This document shows, one piece after another, positions 47,145 through 55,204 of a stretch of 64,000 nucleotides of DNA. Source of the stretch: Roseateles depolymerans (GTDB lineage: Bacteria > Pseudomonadota > Gammaproteobacteria > Burkholderiales > Burkholderiaceae_C); assembly GCA_003241055.1 (NCBI GenBank), contig QFOD01000013.1, forward strand, positions 62,001 to 126,000, in the 5' to 3' direction. The notes under the pieces were generated by a model. It was not told the origin of the DNA. It worked only from the letters and a program-made list of their open reading frames with translations, and ran no database searches. Position 1 is the stretch's first letter. Each line of letters opens with the position of its first letter. The position numbers and the translations under genes are program-made.

Positions 47145-47536
47145 GGCTGGCTCTCGTCGAGGATGGTCTTGAACAGGCTCAGGGCCTGGGCTTTGGGCAG
47201 CTGCAGCTGGCGCGCCACCTCGGCGGCCTGCTCGAGGGCCGGGCGCAGCAGGGCGATGCGCTCGGCGGCGGGTTGCGCACGCTGGTGCTGGGCCGCCACG
47301 ATCATGGACAGGCCGCGTCGGCGCTCCAGCAGCCCCTCCATCTCCAGCAGCGAATAGGCCTTGGAGATGGTCATGGGGTGCACGGCCAGCGCCTGCGCCA
47401 GCTCGCGCACCGAGGGGATCTCGTCACCGGCCTGCAGCTGCCCCGCTGCGATACGACGACGCACCTGCTCGATCAGCTGGCGGTAGATGGGCTCGGTGGA
47501 GCCGGTGTTGATCTGGACGAAGTGTTCGGCGGACAT
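47141..47536 (-). CDS. GntR-family regulator, YtrA subfamily
   Basis: A 131-residue repressor. The GntR winged helix spans about 15-85 (EPIYRQLIEQVRRRIAAGQL, IPSVRELAQALAVHPMTISKAYSLLEMEGLL), followed only by a short two-helix tail, the feature that defines the YtrA subfamily. The ATG at 47536 is chosen over an upstream TTG inside the operator. It heads the operon regulator-ATPase-permease and has a palindromic site over its own promoter, so it very likely represses itself and the transporter until an envelope signal appears. Confidence 0.92.
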   Translation of the reverse strand: MSAEHFVQINTGSTEPIYRQLIEQVRRRIAAGQLQAGDEIPSVRELAQALAVHPMTISKAYSLLEMEGLLERRRGLSMIVAAQHQRAQPAAERIALLRPALEQAAEVARQLQLPKAQALSLFKTILDESQP

Positions 47537-47546
47537 CGCTCTGCCT

Positions 47547-47572
47547 ATGTGTACTAGTAGAATAGTACACAT
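47547..47572 (-). promoter_or_regulatory. YtrA-type operator overlapping the ABC operon promoter
   Basis: Two perfect 10-bp arms, ATGTGTACTA and TAGTACACAT, flank the 6-bp centre GTAGAA. The site ends 10 bp before the regulator ATG. On the minus strand a TTGACC -35 (47594-47589 region) and TACTAT/TATTCT -10 candidates fall so that the operator covers the -10 and start site. GntR-family operators are palindromes of this kind. Confidence 0.85.
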
Positions 47573-47715
47573 GGACAGTTGGGGTCAAGCCTTGCAGACC
47601 TTCCCTGGGCGCCCGTTGCCGGAACACTTTTGACGTAAAGCGCCGAATACGCTCGTCGACAACGCGGCAATTCAATCGTGCCGCACGCATACTCGCGCCT
47701 TCGCCGGAACCCGCC

Positions 47716-50700
47716 ATGCCTGCCGCACTGACCGCCGCTCTCCAGCCGCCTTGCCTGCGCATGCTGGGTGGCTTCGAGTTGCTGGATGCGCGGGGACAGG
47801 TATTGCCCCTGCCGTACGACAAAGCGCGTGCGCTGCTCGCGCTGCTGTGCATGCAGAGCGGCGCGTTGGAGCGCGAGCCACTTGCCGTGCTGTTGTGGCC
47901 CGATTCGGCGCCCGCGCAGGCACGTGCCAACCTGCGCCGTGCGCTGTACGACCTGCGCCGTGGCCTGGCCGAGCTCTGGCCCTCGTTGCAGTTGGAGCCC
48001 TTGCGGAGTGACAAAAAACGGGTGCAGCTCAGTGACGGCCTGCCCTGGCAGATCGATTGCCGGGAGTTCAGCCTGGCCCAGCTGGACGCGACCACACCGT
48101 TGCCCGAGGCACGCCGCGCGGCGCTGCAGCGCGCGGTGGCGCTCTACCGTGGGCCGCTGCTGGCCGGGCTGAGCCTGGACGATGCGCCAGGCTTCGAAGC
48201 CTGGCTGGCGCCACGCCGTGAGGCCCTGCAGCGCCAGGCCCTGCAAAGCCTGCACGAGCTGGGCGAGCTGCTGGAACAGCGGGGCGAGCACACGCTGGCG
48301 CTGGACTGCGCGCGGCGCACCCTGGCCCTGGACCCCTGGTGCGAACAGGCGCTGCGCCTCAGCCTGCGCCTGCAGGCGGCCCGGCAACCCGCCCAGGCCC
48401 TGGCGCAGTTCGAGCAATTCAGCCAGCGTCTGCAAACGGAGCTGGGCCTGCAGCCACAACCCGAAACACAGGCGCTGGTCCAGCGCCTGCGCCAACCGGC
48501 ACCGGTGGCCGCAGCGGGCACGGCGAGGGGGGCGCAGCGTCGCCGCGTCGTCGCCCTGGCCTGCGAATGGGACGCCCCCGCCGAGACCCTGCAGGAGCTC
48601 GATGCGGAGCAGCTGGCCACGCGGCTGCAGCAAGGCCTGGAGCGGGCGTGTGCACGGCTGCAAGCCCAAGGCGCCTGGGTGCAACGCGCCGAGGGCGGCG
48701 AACTGCTGGCCTTTTTCGGCCATCCGCGCGCGCTGGAACACGCGCCCCGTCTGGCGCTGGATGCTGCGCTGGCCCTGTGCCAGGCGGGCCGCCGGCACGA
48801 CGGGCTGGCCCCGCGGCTGGGGCTGCATGTGGGCTGGGTGCACAGCCTGCCGGAGCAACGCTCACCCGACAGCGTGGGCACGCTCTCCCGCGAGGCGCGG
48901 CGGCTGGCCTGGCTGGCCCGGCCCGGCAGCGCACGGGTCAGCGCGGCGCTGAGCGAGCTGAGCCTGCGTCACCACCGCTTCCACCCCGCCGCGGACGGTA
49001 GCGCGGAGCTGCAGGACGCTCTCGGCCCTCGGGCCCTGCCGACCACGCTGCCGCCCATGGTCGGGCGCGAGGCCGAGCTGGCAGCGCTGCTCGATCACTG
49101 GCATGCGGCGCGCGAGGGTTCGCAGGCCGTCTGGATCGAGGCCGAGCCTGGCCTGGGCAAGACCCGGCTGCTGCACGCGCTGTGCGAGGCGCTGACCGAT
49201 TGCGAAGGCAGCACCCTGCGACAGCGGCAGCTGGCTTGCCAGCCGGAGTTCAGCCACAGCCCCTGGCATCCCATCGTCGCCGCCTTGCAGCGCGGCATGG
49301 GCCAGTTCGGCCGCGGGGGCGAAGACAGCGCCGACGCGCAGGCCGCGCTGCGGGGCTTGCTGGAGCGTGCCGGGCTGGACCCCGCCGTCTGCCTGGAAGC
49401 GCTGACCCAGCTGCTGCCGTCACCCGCAGCCCCCACCCGGCCGCAAGGCAGCGGCATCAACAAGCGCAGCTTGCAGTTGCTGCTGCTGGCGCTGTTCGAA
49501 GGGCTGGCCCGGGGCCGGCCGCAGCTGGTGATCATCGAGGACCTGCACTGGGCCGATGCCTCCACCCTTGAACTGCTGGCCCTGTACCTGCACCGCCCCA
49601 CGGCCGAGCGCAGCCCGGGCCTGATCGTGCTGAGCTCGCGTGAGCCGCCGCCGCCCAGCCTGGCCGGCGTCCTGCAGGGGCAGCTGCGGCTGCGCCCACT
49701 GGACGCGCCCGAGATGCAGCGCCTCATCGGGCAACTGGCGCAGGCTCCCGACAGCAGCGCGGCACGCCAGCAAGTGCTGCAGCGTGCGCAGGGTGTGCCG
49801 CTGTTTGCCCAGGAGCTGGCCCGCTCGCTGCACCTGAGCCCTCAGGAGCGGGTGCCCGCCACGCTGTGGGACTTGCTGGCCGCGCGCCTGGACCGCCTGC
49901 CTGCCGATGCGCGCCGCCTGGCGCAATGTGCCGCGGTGCTGGGCAGCCATGGCGACACCGCCCTGCTGCAAGCCATGCAGGACAGCCCGGCGCCGCAGTT
50001 GGCGGCCGAGCTGGCGCTGCTGGCCCGCGAGGGCCTGCTGCACGCCCAGGTGGGCAGCCATTGGCAGTTCCGCCATGCGCTCTTCCGTGACGCCGCCTAC
50101 GAATCGCTGACCGCCAGCGAGCGGCGCGCCCTGCACCGGCGCGCCGCCGAGGCGTTGCTGGGGACCTTCGCCAGCCGCGCCGCCGACGAGCCCGAGCTGT
50201 TGGCCCACCACCTGCAGGCCAGTGGCGATGCCGCCGCGGCGCATTACTGGCTGCAGGCGGGCCGTCGCGCTGCCGGGCAGTCGGCCCATGTGGAAGCCCG
50301 CCATCTGCTCGAGCAAGGCCTGCAATCCCTGGCCATCGCCGATGCAGATGCGGCCCTGGTCCAGCGCCTGCACACCCCGCTGCTGCTGCAGCAGGGCAAC
50401 AGCCTGCTGGCGCTGGAAGGCTATGGCTCGCCGGCCGCACGGCGCTGCTTCGAGCAGGCGCTGGCTGCCAGCCAGCGCAGCGCGGCCGGCGAGCTGCGCT
50501 TCCAGGCGCTGTGGGGCCTGTGGCTGGGCAGCCGCAGCGGCCCGAATGAATCGCCTGGTGCCCTGCAGCTGGCCGAGCAGCTGGGGCAGGAGGCGCAGCG
50601 CAGCGGCGACCCGGCCGCGGCGGTGCAGGCCGGCTATGCGCTGGGCAACAACCTGTTCTTCCTCGGCCGGCTGCAGGCCAGCGCCGAGGCTCTGCGAGCC

Positions 50701-51435
50701 GCGGCAGAGGCCGGTGACCGGCTGCCCGCCAGCCGTCTGCTGACGCGCTACGGCGAGCATGGAGGCATCGACGCGCGCGCCATGCTGAGCTGGCCGCTGG
50801 CCCTTCAGGGGCAGGCCGCCGAGGCCCAGGCCCAGGTCCAGCAGGCACTGACGCAGGCGCGTGCGCTGGGCCATGCCCAGACCCTGGGCTTCGCGCTGAC
50901 CATGGGCGCGGTGATGCACCGCCATCTGTGCCAGCCGGACCAGGCCCTGCCGCTGTGCCAGGAGTTGCTGACCCTGGCCGACAAGCATGACCTGGCACTG
51001 TGGCGCGCGGTCGCCCTGCTGGTGCTGGGCTGGGTGCGCGCCGAACGCGGCGACGCCGAAGGCCTGGCTCTGGTTGAACAGGCGGTGGCGGCCTCGGCCG
51101 TGGCCATGCCCGGCACCGAGCCCACCTTCTTGTCCTTTCTGGTCGCGGCCCAGCTGCGCCTGGGCTTGCATCGGCAGGCGCTGGTGCGTGTCGACGAAGC
51201 CCTGGCCAAGGCGCCCGAGCGCCAGGAGCTCTATCTGATGCCGGAGCTGTTGCGCCTGCGCGCCCAGGCCGCCCAGGCCGGCGGCGCCGACGCGGCGACC
51301 GTCCAGGCCTTGCTGGATCAGGCCGAAGCGGCCGCGCGCCAGATGGGTGCCGGGCTGCTGTGCCAACGCATCGCTGCGCAGCGTTTGGGTGATTCAACGA
51401 AAAATCAACGCGGGCCACGCAAGATCCCCAGCTGA
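47716..51435 (+). CDS. SARP/BTAD regulator fused to degenerate cyclase domain, AAA ATPase and TPR repeats
   Basis: A 1239-residue multidomain regulator. Residues 10-105 form an OmpR-like winged helix of the SARP type; 110-255 form the BTAD helical repeat domain. Residues 276-415 resemble a class III nucleotide cyclase (RRVVALACEW, GAWVQRAEGGELLAFFGHP, LGLHVGWV, SREARRLAWLARPGSARVSAAL), but the metal-binding aspartates are missing. An AAA/STAND ATPase follows (about 443-710) with Walker A EPGLGKT (477-483) and Walker B LVIIEDLHW (604-612). TPR-like helices fill 760-1220. In actinomycetes AfsR/SARP proteins activate secondary-metabolite genes; no such cluster is visible here. It is followed by an anti-sigma-type ATPase and a STAS protein. 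Confidence 0.85.
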   Translation: MPAALTAALQPPCLRMLGGFELLDARGQVLPLPYDKARALLALLCMQSGALEREPLAVLLWPDSAPAQARANLRRALYDLRRGLAELWPSLQLEPLRSDKKRVQLSDGLPWQIDCREFSLAQLDATTPLPEARRAALQRAVALYRGPLLAGLSLDDAPGFEAWLAPRREALQRQALQSLHELGELLEQRGEHTLALDCARRTLALDPWCEQALRLSLRLQAARQPAQALAQFEQFSQRLQTELGLQPQPETQALVQRLRQPAPVAAAGTARGAQRRRVVALACEWDAPAETLQELDAEQLATRLQQGLERACARLQAQGAWVQRAEGGELLAFFGHPRALEHAPRLALDAALALCQAGRRHDGLAPRLGLHVGWVHSLPEQRSPDSVGTLSREARRLAWLARPGSARVSAALSELSLRHHRFHPAADGSAELQDALGPRALPTTLPPMVGREAELAALLDHWHAAREGSQAVWIEAEPGLGKTRLLHALCEALTDCEGSTLRQRQLACQPEFSHSPWHPIVAALQRGMGQFGRGGEDSADAQAALRGLLERAGLDPAVCLEALTQLLPSPAAPTRPQGSGINKRSLQLLLLALFEGLARGRPQLVIIEDLHWADASTLELLALYLHRPTAERSPGLIVLSSREPPPPSLAGVLQGQLRLRPLDAPEMQRLIGQLAQAPDSSAARQQVLQRAQGVPLFAQELARSLHLSPQERVPATLWDLLAARLDRLPADARRLAQCAAVLGSHGDTALLQAMQDSPAPQLAAELALLAREGLLHAQVGSHWQFRHALFRDAAYESLTASERRALHRRAAEALLGTFASRAADEPELLAHHLQASGDAAAAHYWLQAGRRAAGQSAHVEARHLLEQGLQSLAIADADAALVQRLHTPLLLQQGNSLLALEGYGSPAARRCFEQALAASQRSAAGELRFQALWGLWLGSRSGPNESPGALQLAEQLGQEAQRSGDPAAAVQAGYALGNNLFFLGRLQASAEALRAAAEAGDRLPASRLLTRYGEHGGIDARAMLSWPLALQGQAAEAQAQVQQALTQARALGHAQTLGFALTMGAVMHRHLCQPDQALPLCQELLTLADKHDLALWRAVALLVLGWVRAERGDAEGLALVEQAVAASAVAMPGTEPTFLSFLVAAQLRLGLHRQALVRVDEALAKAPERQELYLMPELLRLRAQAAQAGGADAATVQALLDQAEAAARQMGAGLLCQRIAAQRLGDSTKNQRGPRKIPS

Positions 51436-51538
51436 CCCGCCCGCGAGGGCGTCATCACTTCCCGGGAGCCCATGCGTCCAGACTGCAGGATCGCCAGCGC
51501 CGGCCGGCCTCCACCGCCTTGACCCAGGAGCGCGCGAC

Positions 51539-51982
51539 ATGGGCAGTGCCCCTCTGCAACTGAAGAACAAGACGCTGCTGCTCAGCTATCGCCTGGCCAG
51601 CCGTGTCGATGAGCTGGCGCCGCTGGCCAGGGCCGTGAACAACGCCATGGCCCAGCGCCCCGACCTGGCGCATACGGTCAACCTCTGCCTGGAGGAGCTG
51701 ATCGTCAATCTCATCGAGCACGGCCTGGGCGGCGCAGCGGATCGACAGATCCAGATCCGTCTTTCCCGCAGCAACGACTGGCTGGAGGTGACGCTCAAGG
51801 ACGATGCGCCGCCGTTCGATCCCTTCATCGAGACGCCCGCACCGGCGCTGGACACCGGGGTGGACTCGCGCGTCATCGGCGGCCTGGGCGTGCACCTGGT
51901 GAAGTCGCTGATGGACGACGTGCGGACCTTCTCCGACGGCAGCGGCAACCTGATCGCGCTGTTCAAAGCCCTCAAGCACTGA
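51539..51982 (+). CDS. RsbW-like HATPase, probable anti-sigma-factor kinase
   Basis: A 147-residue single-domain GHKL ATPase. The N box is NLCLEELIVNLIEHGL (Glu52/53, Asn57), then DDAPPFDP (D box) and GGLGVHLVKSLMD (G2). This is the RsbW/SpoIIAB layout, a kinase that binds a partner and phosphorylates a STAS antagonist. CCAGGAG precedes the ATG at 51539. It lies 103 bp after the SARP gene and 41 bp before a STAS gene, its expected partner. No sigma factor is adjacent. Confidence 0.87.
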   Translation: MGSAPLQLKNKTLLLSYRLASRVDELAPLARAVNNAMAQRPDLAHTVNLCLEELIVNLIEHGLGGAADRQIQIRLSRSNDWLEVTLKDDAPPFDPFIETPAPALDTGVDSRVIGGLGVHLVKSLMDDVRTFSDGSGNLIALFKALKH

Positions 51983-52023
51983 GGAGCGAGCTCGCACAGG
52001 AACCCATCCTGACAGTCCCACCG

Positions 52024-52371
52024 ATGAGCTTCCAACACCAACTCAGCGAAGACCAGGGCTGCCAGCTGCTGGCGCTCCGGGGCCGCATCGACAGCGCCGC
52101 TGCCCCCCTGTTCGGGCAGGCCGTGCTGGATCTGTTCGACGCCCCCGGCCGCCGCGTCGTGCTGGACTTCGGCGCGGTGGACTACATCTCCAGCGCCGGC
52201 CTGCGCGTGGTGTTGATGGCCGCCAAACGCGCCCGCCAGGGCCAGGGCCGGCTGCTGCTGTGCGCCCTGCCTCGGCAGGTGCGCGAGGTGTTCGAGATCA
52301 GCGGCTTCCTGAAGATCATCGAGGCGGTGGACGAGCGCGCCAGCGCGCTGCGTCAGCTGGCGATGTCCTGA
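52024..52371 (+). CDS. STAS-domain anti-anti-sigma factor
   Basis: A 115-residue STAS protein of the SpoIIAA/RsbV type. The phosphorylation site is in VDYISSAGLR (Ser56/Ser57). When dephosphorylated such proteins sequester the kinase and free its target. It pairs with the RsbW-like gene 41 bp upstream. A dedicated PP2C phosphatase is not next to it. Confidence 0.9.
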   Translation: MSFQHQLSEDQGCQLLALRGRIDSAAAPLFGQAVLDLFDAPGRRVVLDFGAVDYISSAGLRVVLMAAKRARQGQGRLLLCALPRQVREVFEISGFLKIIEAVDERASALRQLAMS

Positions 52372-52487
52372 TCGACCGCGCGGCGCCGGCTGGCCGGGCC
52401 CCGAGCCGGCTCCTCTTTCAACGCTGTATCAACGCCTGCCCGCTAGCCTGCCGACCAGCCGAAGGACGCAAGCAAAGAGGGATCGAG

Positions 52488-55130
52488 ATGGAGCAACATG
52501 ACAAGGACACGCGACCACCGCGTCGGTGTCGCGGACTGGCCGCAGCCCTGGTGCTGCTGACGCTGGCGGCTTGCGGGGGCAACGCGCCCGATGAGAGCGT
52601 GGCCAGCGTGCAGGCCATCCTGACCAAGATCAACGCCGCCAGCACCAGCCAGTGCGCCTATGGTGGCCAGCTGCTGCAAACCGGCTCGGATCTGAACGGC
52701 AACGGCACGCTGGACAGCAACGAAATCACCAGCGCGCAGTACGTCTGCAACGGCAACCCCGGTCAGCAGGCCCTGCTGGACCTGCAGACCGAGCCGGCCG
52801 GCAGCCATTGCAGCCAGGGCGGCACGCGTATCGCCAGTGGTCTGGATGCCAATGGCAACAAGGTGCTCGACAGCAGCGAGATCATGGCCACCGCCTATGT
52901 CTGCAACGGTAAGGACGGCAAGGACGGCAACAGCGCCAGCGGCACCACGGCCCTGGCCCTGCTGGCCGTGGACGAAGAGCCGGCCGGCGGCAACTGCCCC
53001 GCCGGTGGCACGCGCCTCTCCACCGGGCTGGACAGCAATGGCAATGGCGTGCTCGATGCCGCCGAGATCAGCAGCACCCGCCACATCTGCAATGGCAGCA
53101 GTTCGAGCCAGAGCCAGCTGTTCACCCTCAGCGACGAGCCCAGCGGCAGCTACTGTGCCAATGGCGGCAAGCGCATCGACATGGGCCGCGATCTGAACGG
53201 CAACCAGCTGCTCGACGCCAGCGAGGTCACCAGCAGCGCGCGCATCTGCAACGGCAGCACGGGCAGCGCCGGCGCCAGCGGCAGCAATGGGAGCAACGGC
53301 AGTAACGGCAGCAATGGCCAGACCAGCCTGCTCACGATGAGCGCCGAGGCGGCCGGAGCGAACTGCACGAATGGTGGACGCAAGCTCAGCAGCGGGCTGG
53401 ACGCCAACAGCAACGGCACGCTGGAGGCCAGCGAGGTCAGCGCCACCAGCTATGTCTGCAACGGCGGCAGCGGCCTGAACTCGCTGATCCGCATCAGCAA
53501 TGAGGCCGCGGGTGCCAACTGCACCAACGGCGGCAAGAAGATCGAGAGCGGCCTGGACAGCAACGGCAACAGCACGCTGGACGGCAGCGAGGTCAGCGCC
53601 AGCGCCTATGTCTGCAACGGCGCCACCGGTGCTGCCGGCCGCAACTCGCTGGTGGACGTGGTCGCCGAGGCGGCGGGGGCCAACTGCGCCACCGGTGGCA
53701 AGCGGATCAACAGTGGCGTGGACAGCAACGGCAACGGCTCGCTGGACAGCGGCGAGATCAGTGCCAGCAGCTATGTCTGCAATGGCGCGAGCGGCCAGAA
53801 CTCGCTGCTGGCGGTCGCCGACGAGACCGCGGGCGCCAACTGCAGCGCCGGCGGCAAGAAGATCACCAGCGGCCTGGACGCCAACGGCAATGGCACGCTG
53901 GACAGCGGCGAGGTCACTGCCACCGCCTTTGTCTGCAACGGCAGCAGCGGCGCCGACCTGAGCTACCAGACGGTCAGCGCCAGCAGCACGGTCATGGCCG
54001 GCAACAAGGGCTACATCGTCACCAGCACCGACGAGGCCGAGCTGCTGCTGCCGGCCTCGCCCACGGTGGGCGACCGCGTGGCCGTGACGGGCGCCGGCAC
54101 CGGCGGCTGGCGCATCACGCAGAACAGCGGCCAGCACATCGACGCCACCGCGCTGGGCGCGCAGGGCATCAACTGGGGCTACACCAGCAGTGCCGCCAAT
54201 GTCGAGTCCTTGGCCAGCTCGGCCAATGGCATGCGTCTGGTGGCGCATATCGACTCGGCTGGCTCGGTGCAGCTCTCCGACGATGCCGGGCTCAGCTGGT
54301 ACAGCCGCAGCAGCCCCCGGCTGTTCCGCGTGGCCAGCTCGGCCGATGGCAACCGGTTGTTCGGCGGCGAACGCTCGGGCAAGCTCTACACCTCGGTGGA
54401 TCGCGGGCTGAACTGGGTGGCGCATGAAAGTGATCGCGACTGGTGGACCGTGGCCTCCTCGGCCGACGGCCAGGTGCTGCTGGCCGGCGGCCCGGGCATC
54501 CAGCTCTACGTCTCGACCGATGGCGGCAACAGCTGGACCGCACGCGAATCGGCGCGTCAGTGGTATTCGTCCGCCGTCTCGGCCGACGGCAGCGTGATGC
54601 TGGCCGGCGACTTCGGCGGCCAGCTCTATGTCTCGACCGACAGCGGCGTGACCTGGACCGCGCGTGGCCCTAGCAAGTCCTGGCGCGGCGTGGCCATGTC
54701 CTCAGACGGCCGCACCATGCTGGCTGGTCCGATGAGCGACTACCTGTACGTGAGCACCGACGGCGGCCAGACCTGGGAGGCGCGCGGCGCGTCGCGCTCG
54801 TGGTCCCGCGTCAGCGTCTCTGGCGACGGCGACAAGTTGCTTGCCTTCGTCGACACCGGCGGCGCGAGCTGGTCGCTCAATGGCGGCTGGAACTGGGCCA
54901 CACCGCCTGGCTCGAGCGGCGACAGCTGGTCGAAGGGCGCGCTGTCGACCGACGGCAAGCGCCTGCTCGCGGCCAGCGTCAGCCGGCTGGTGGTGGTGGC
55001 CGATGGCCGCAGCAGCCAGGGCAGCAGCGGCAGCCTCAGCGGCGAAGCCAGCAGCGCCGTGATGCTGCAGTACGTGGGCAACGGCCGCTGGCTGGCGCTG
55101 AGCGGCAGCGGCGCGATGACGGCCCGGTGA
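52488..55130 (+). CDS. Repeat lipoprotein with eight EF-hand-like DUF7151-type repeats and a beta-propeller-like C-terminus
   Basis: An 880-residue surface lipoprotein. The lipobox LAAC lipidates Cys29. Residues 43-487 hold eight repeats of about 50-60 residues, each with the frame C-x2-GG ... G-D-x-N-x-N-x3-D/E-x2-E ... CNG; the Asp/Asn loop is like a calcium-binding EF-hand loop and the two cysteines probably pair. A Gly-Ser-Asn linker separates repeats four and five. Residues 567-840 contain about seven repeats with SxDG and LYVSTDGGxxWTAR, a BNR/sialidase-type propeller pattern without catalytic residues. It follows the STAS gene by 116 bp. Function is unknown; binding or adhesion is likely. 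Confidence 0.82.
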   Translation: MEQHDKDTRPPRRCRGLAAALVLLTLAACGGNAPDESVASVQAILTKINAASTSQCAYGGQLLQTGSDLNGNGTLDSNEITSAQYVCNGNPGQQALLDLQTEPAGSHCSQGGTRIASGLDANGNKVLDSSEIMATAYVCNGKDGKDGNSASGTTALALLAVDEEPAGGNCPAGGTRLSTGLDSNGNGVLDAAEISSTRHICNGSSSSQSQLFTLSDEPSGSYCANGGKRIDMGRDLNGNQLLDASEVTSSARICNGSTGSAGASGSNGSNGSNGSNGQTSLLTMSAEAAGANCTNGGRKLSSGLDANSNGTLEASEVSATSYVCNGGSGLNSLIRISNEAAGANCTNGGKKIESGLDSNGNSTLDGSEVSASAYVCNGATGAAGRNSLVDVVAEAAGANCATGGKRINSGVDSNGNGSLDSGEISASSYVCNGASGQNSLLAVADETAGANCSAGGKKITSGLDANGNGTLDSGEVTATAFVCNGSSGADLSYQTVSASSTVMAGNKGYIVTSTDEAELLLPASPTVGDRVAVTGAGTGGWRITQNSGQHIDATALGAQGINWGYTSSAANVESLASSANGMRLVAHIDSAGSVQLSDDAGLSWYSRSSPRLFRVASSADGNRLFGGERSGKLYTSVDRGLNWVAHESDRDWWTVASSADGQVLLAGGPGIQLYVSTDGGNSWTARESARQWYSSAVSADGSVMLAGDFGGQLYVSTDSGVTWTARGPSKSWRGVAMSSDGRTMLAGPMSDYLYVSTDGGQTWEARGASRSWSRVSVSGDGDKLLAFVDTGGASWSLNGGWNWATPPGSSGDSWSKGALSTDGKRLLAASVSRLVVVADGRSSQGSSGSLSGEASSAVMLQYVGNGRWLALSGSGAMTAR

Positions 55131-55145
55131 CGGGGTGCCAGCAAC

Positions 55146-55170
55146 GGCAGGCCCGCCGGCCTGCCCTTCT
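55146..55170. terminator. Possible bidirectional terminator between convergent genes
   Basis: GGCAGGCC-CGCC-GGCCTGCC forms an 8-bp stem between the convergent repeat-lipoprotein and histidine-kinase genes. It is followed only by CTTCT, so termination would be weak. Confidence 0.45.
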
Positions 55171-55204
55171 GGGCTGCCAGCGGGCAGCAGGCAGCAGGGG
55201 CCTG

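Noticed and set aside
53270..53325. A phase-variable microsatellite in the AGCAACGGC-like run.
   Set aside because: It encodes a short Gly-Ser-Asn linker with unit changes in whole codons, so no frame switching is expected.
52640..53950. A CRISPR array or DNA tandem repeat suggested by regularly spaced similar segments.
   Set aside because: The period is a codon multiple, the repeats vary at DNA level, and the frame stays open; it is protein repeats in the lipoprotein.
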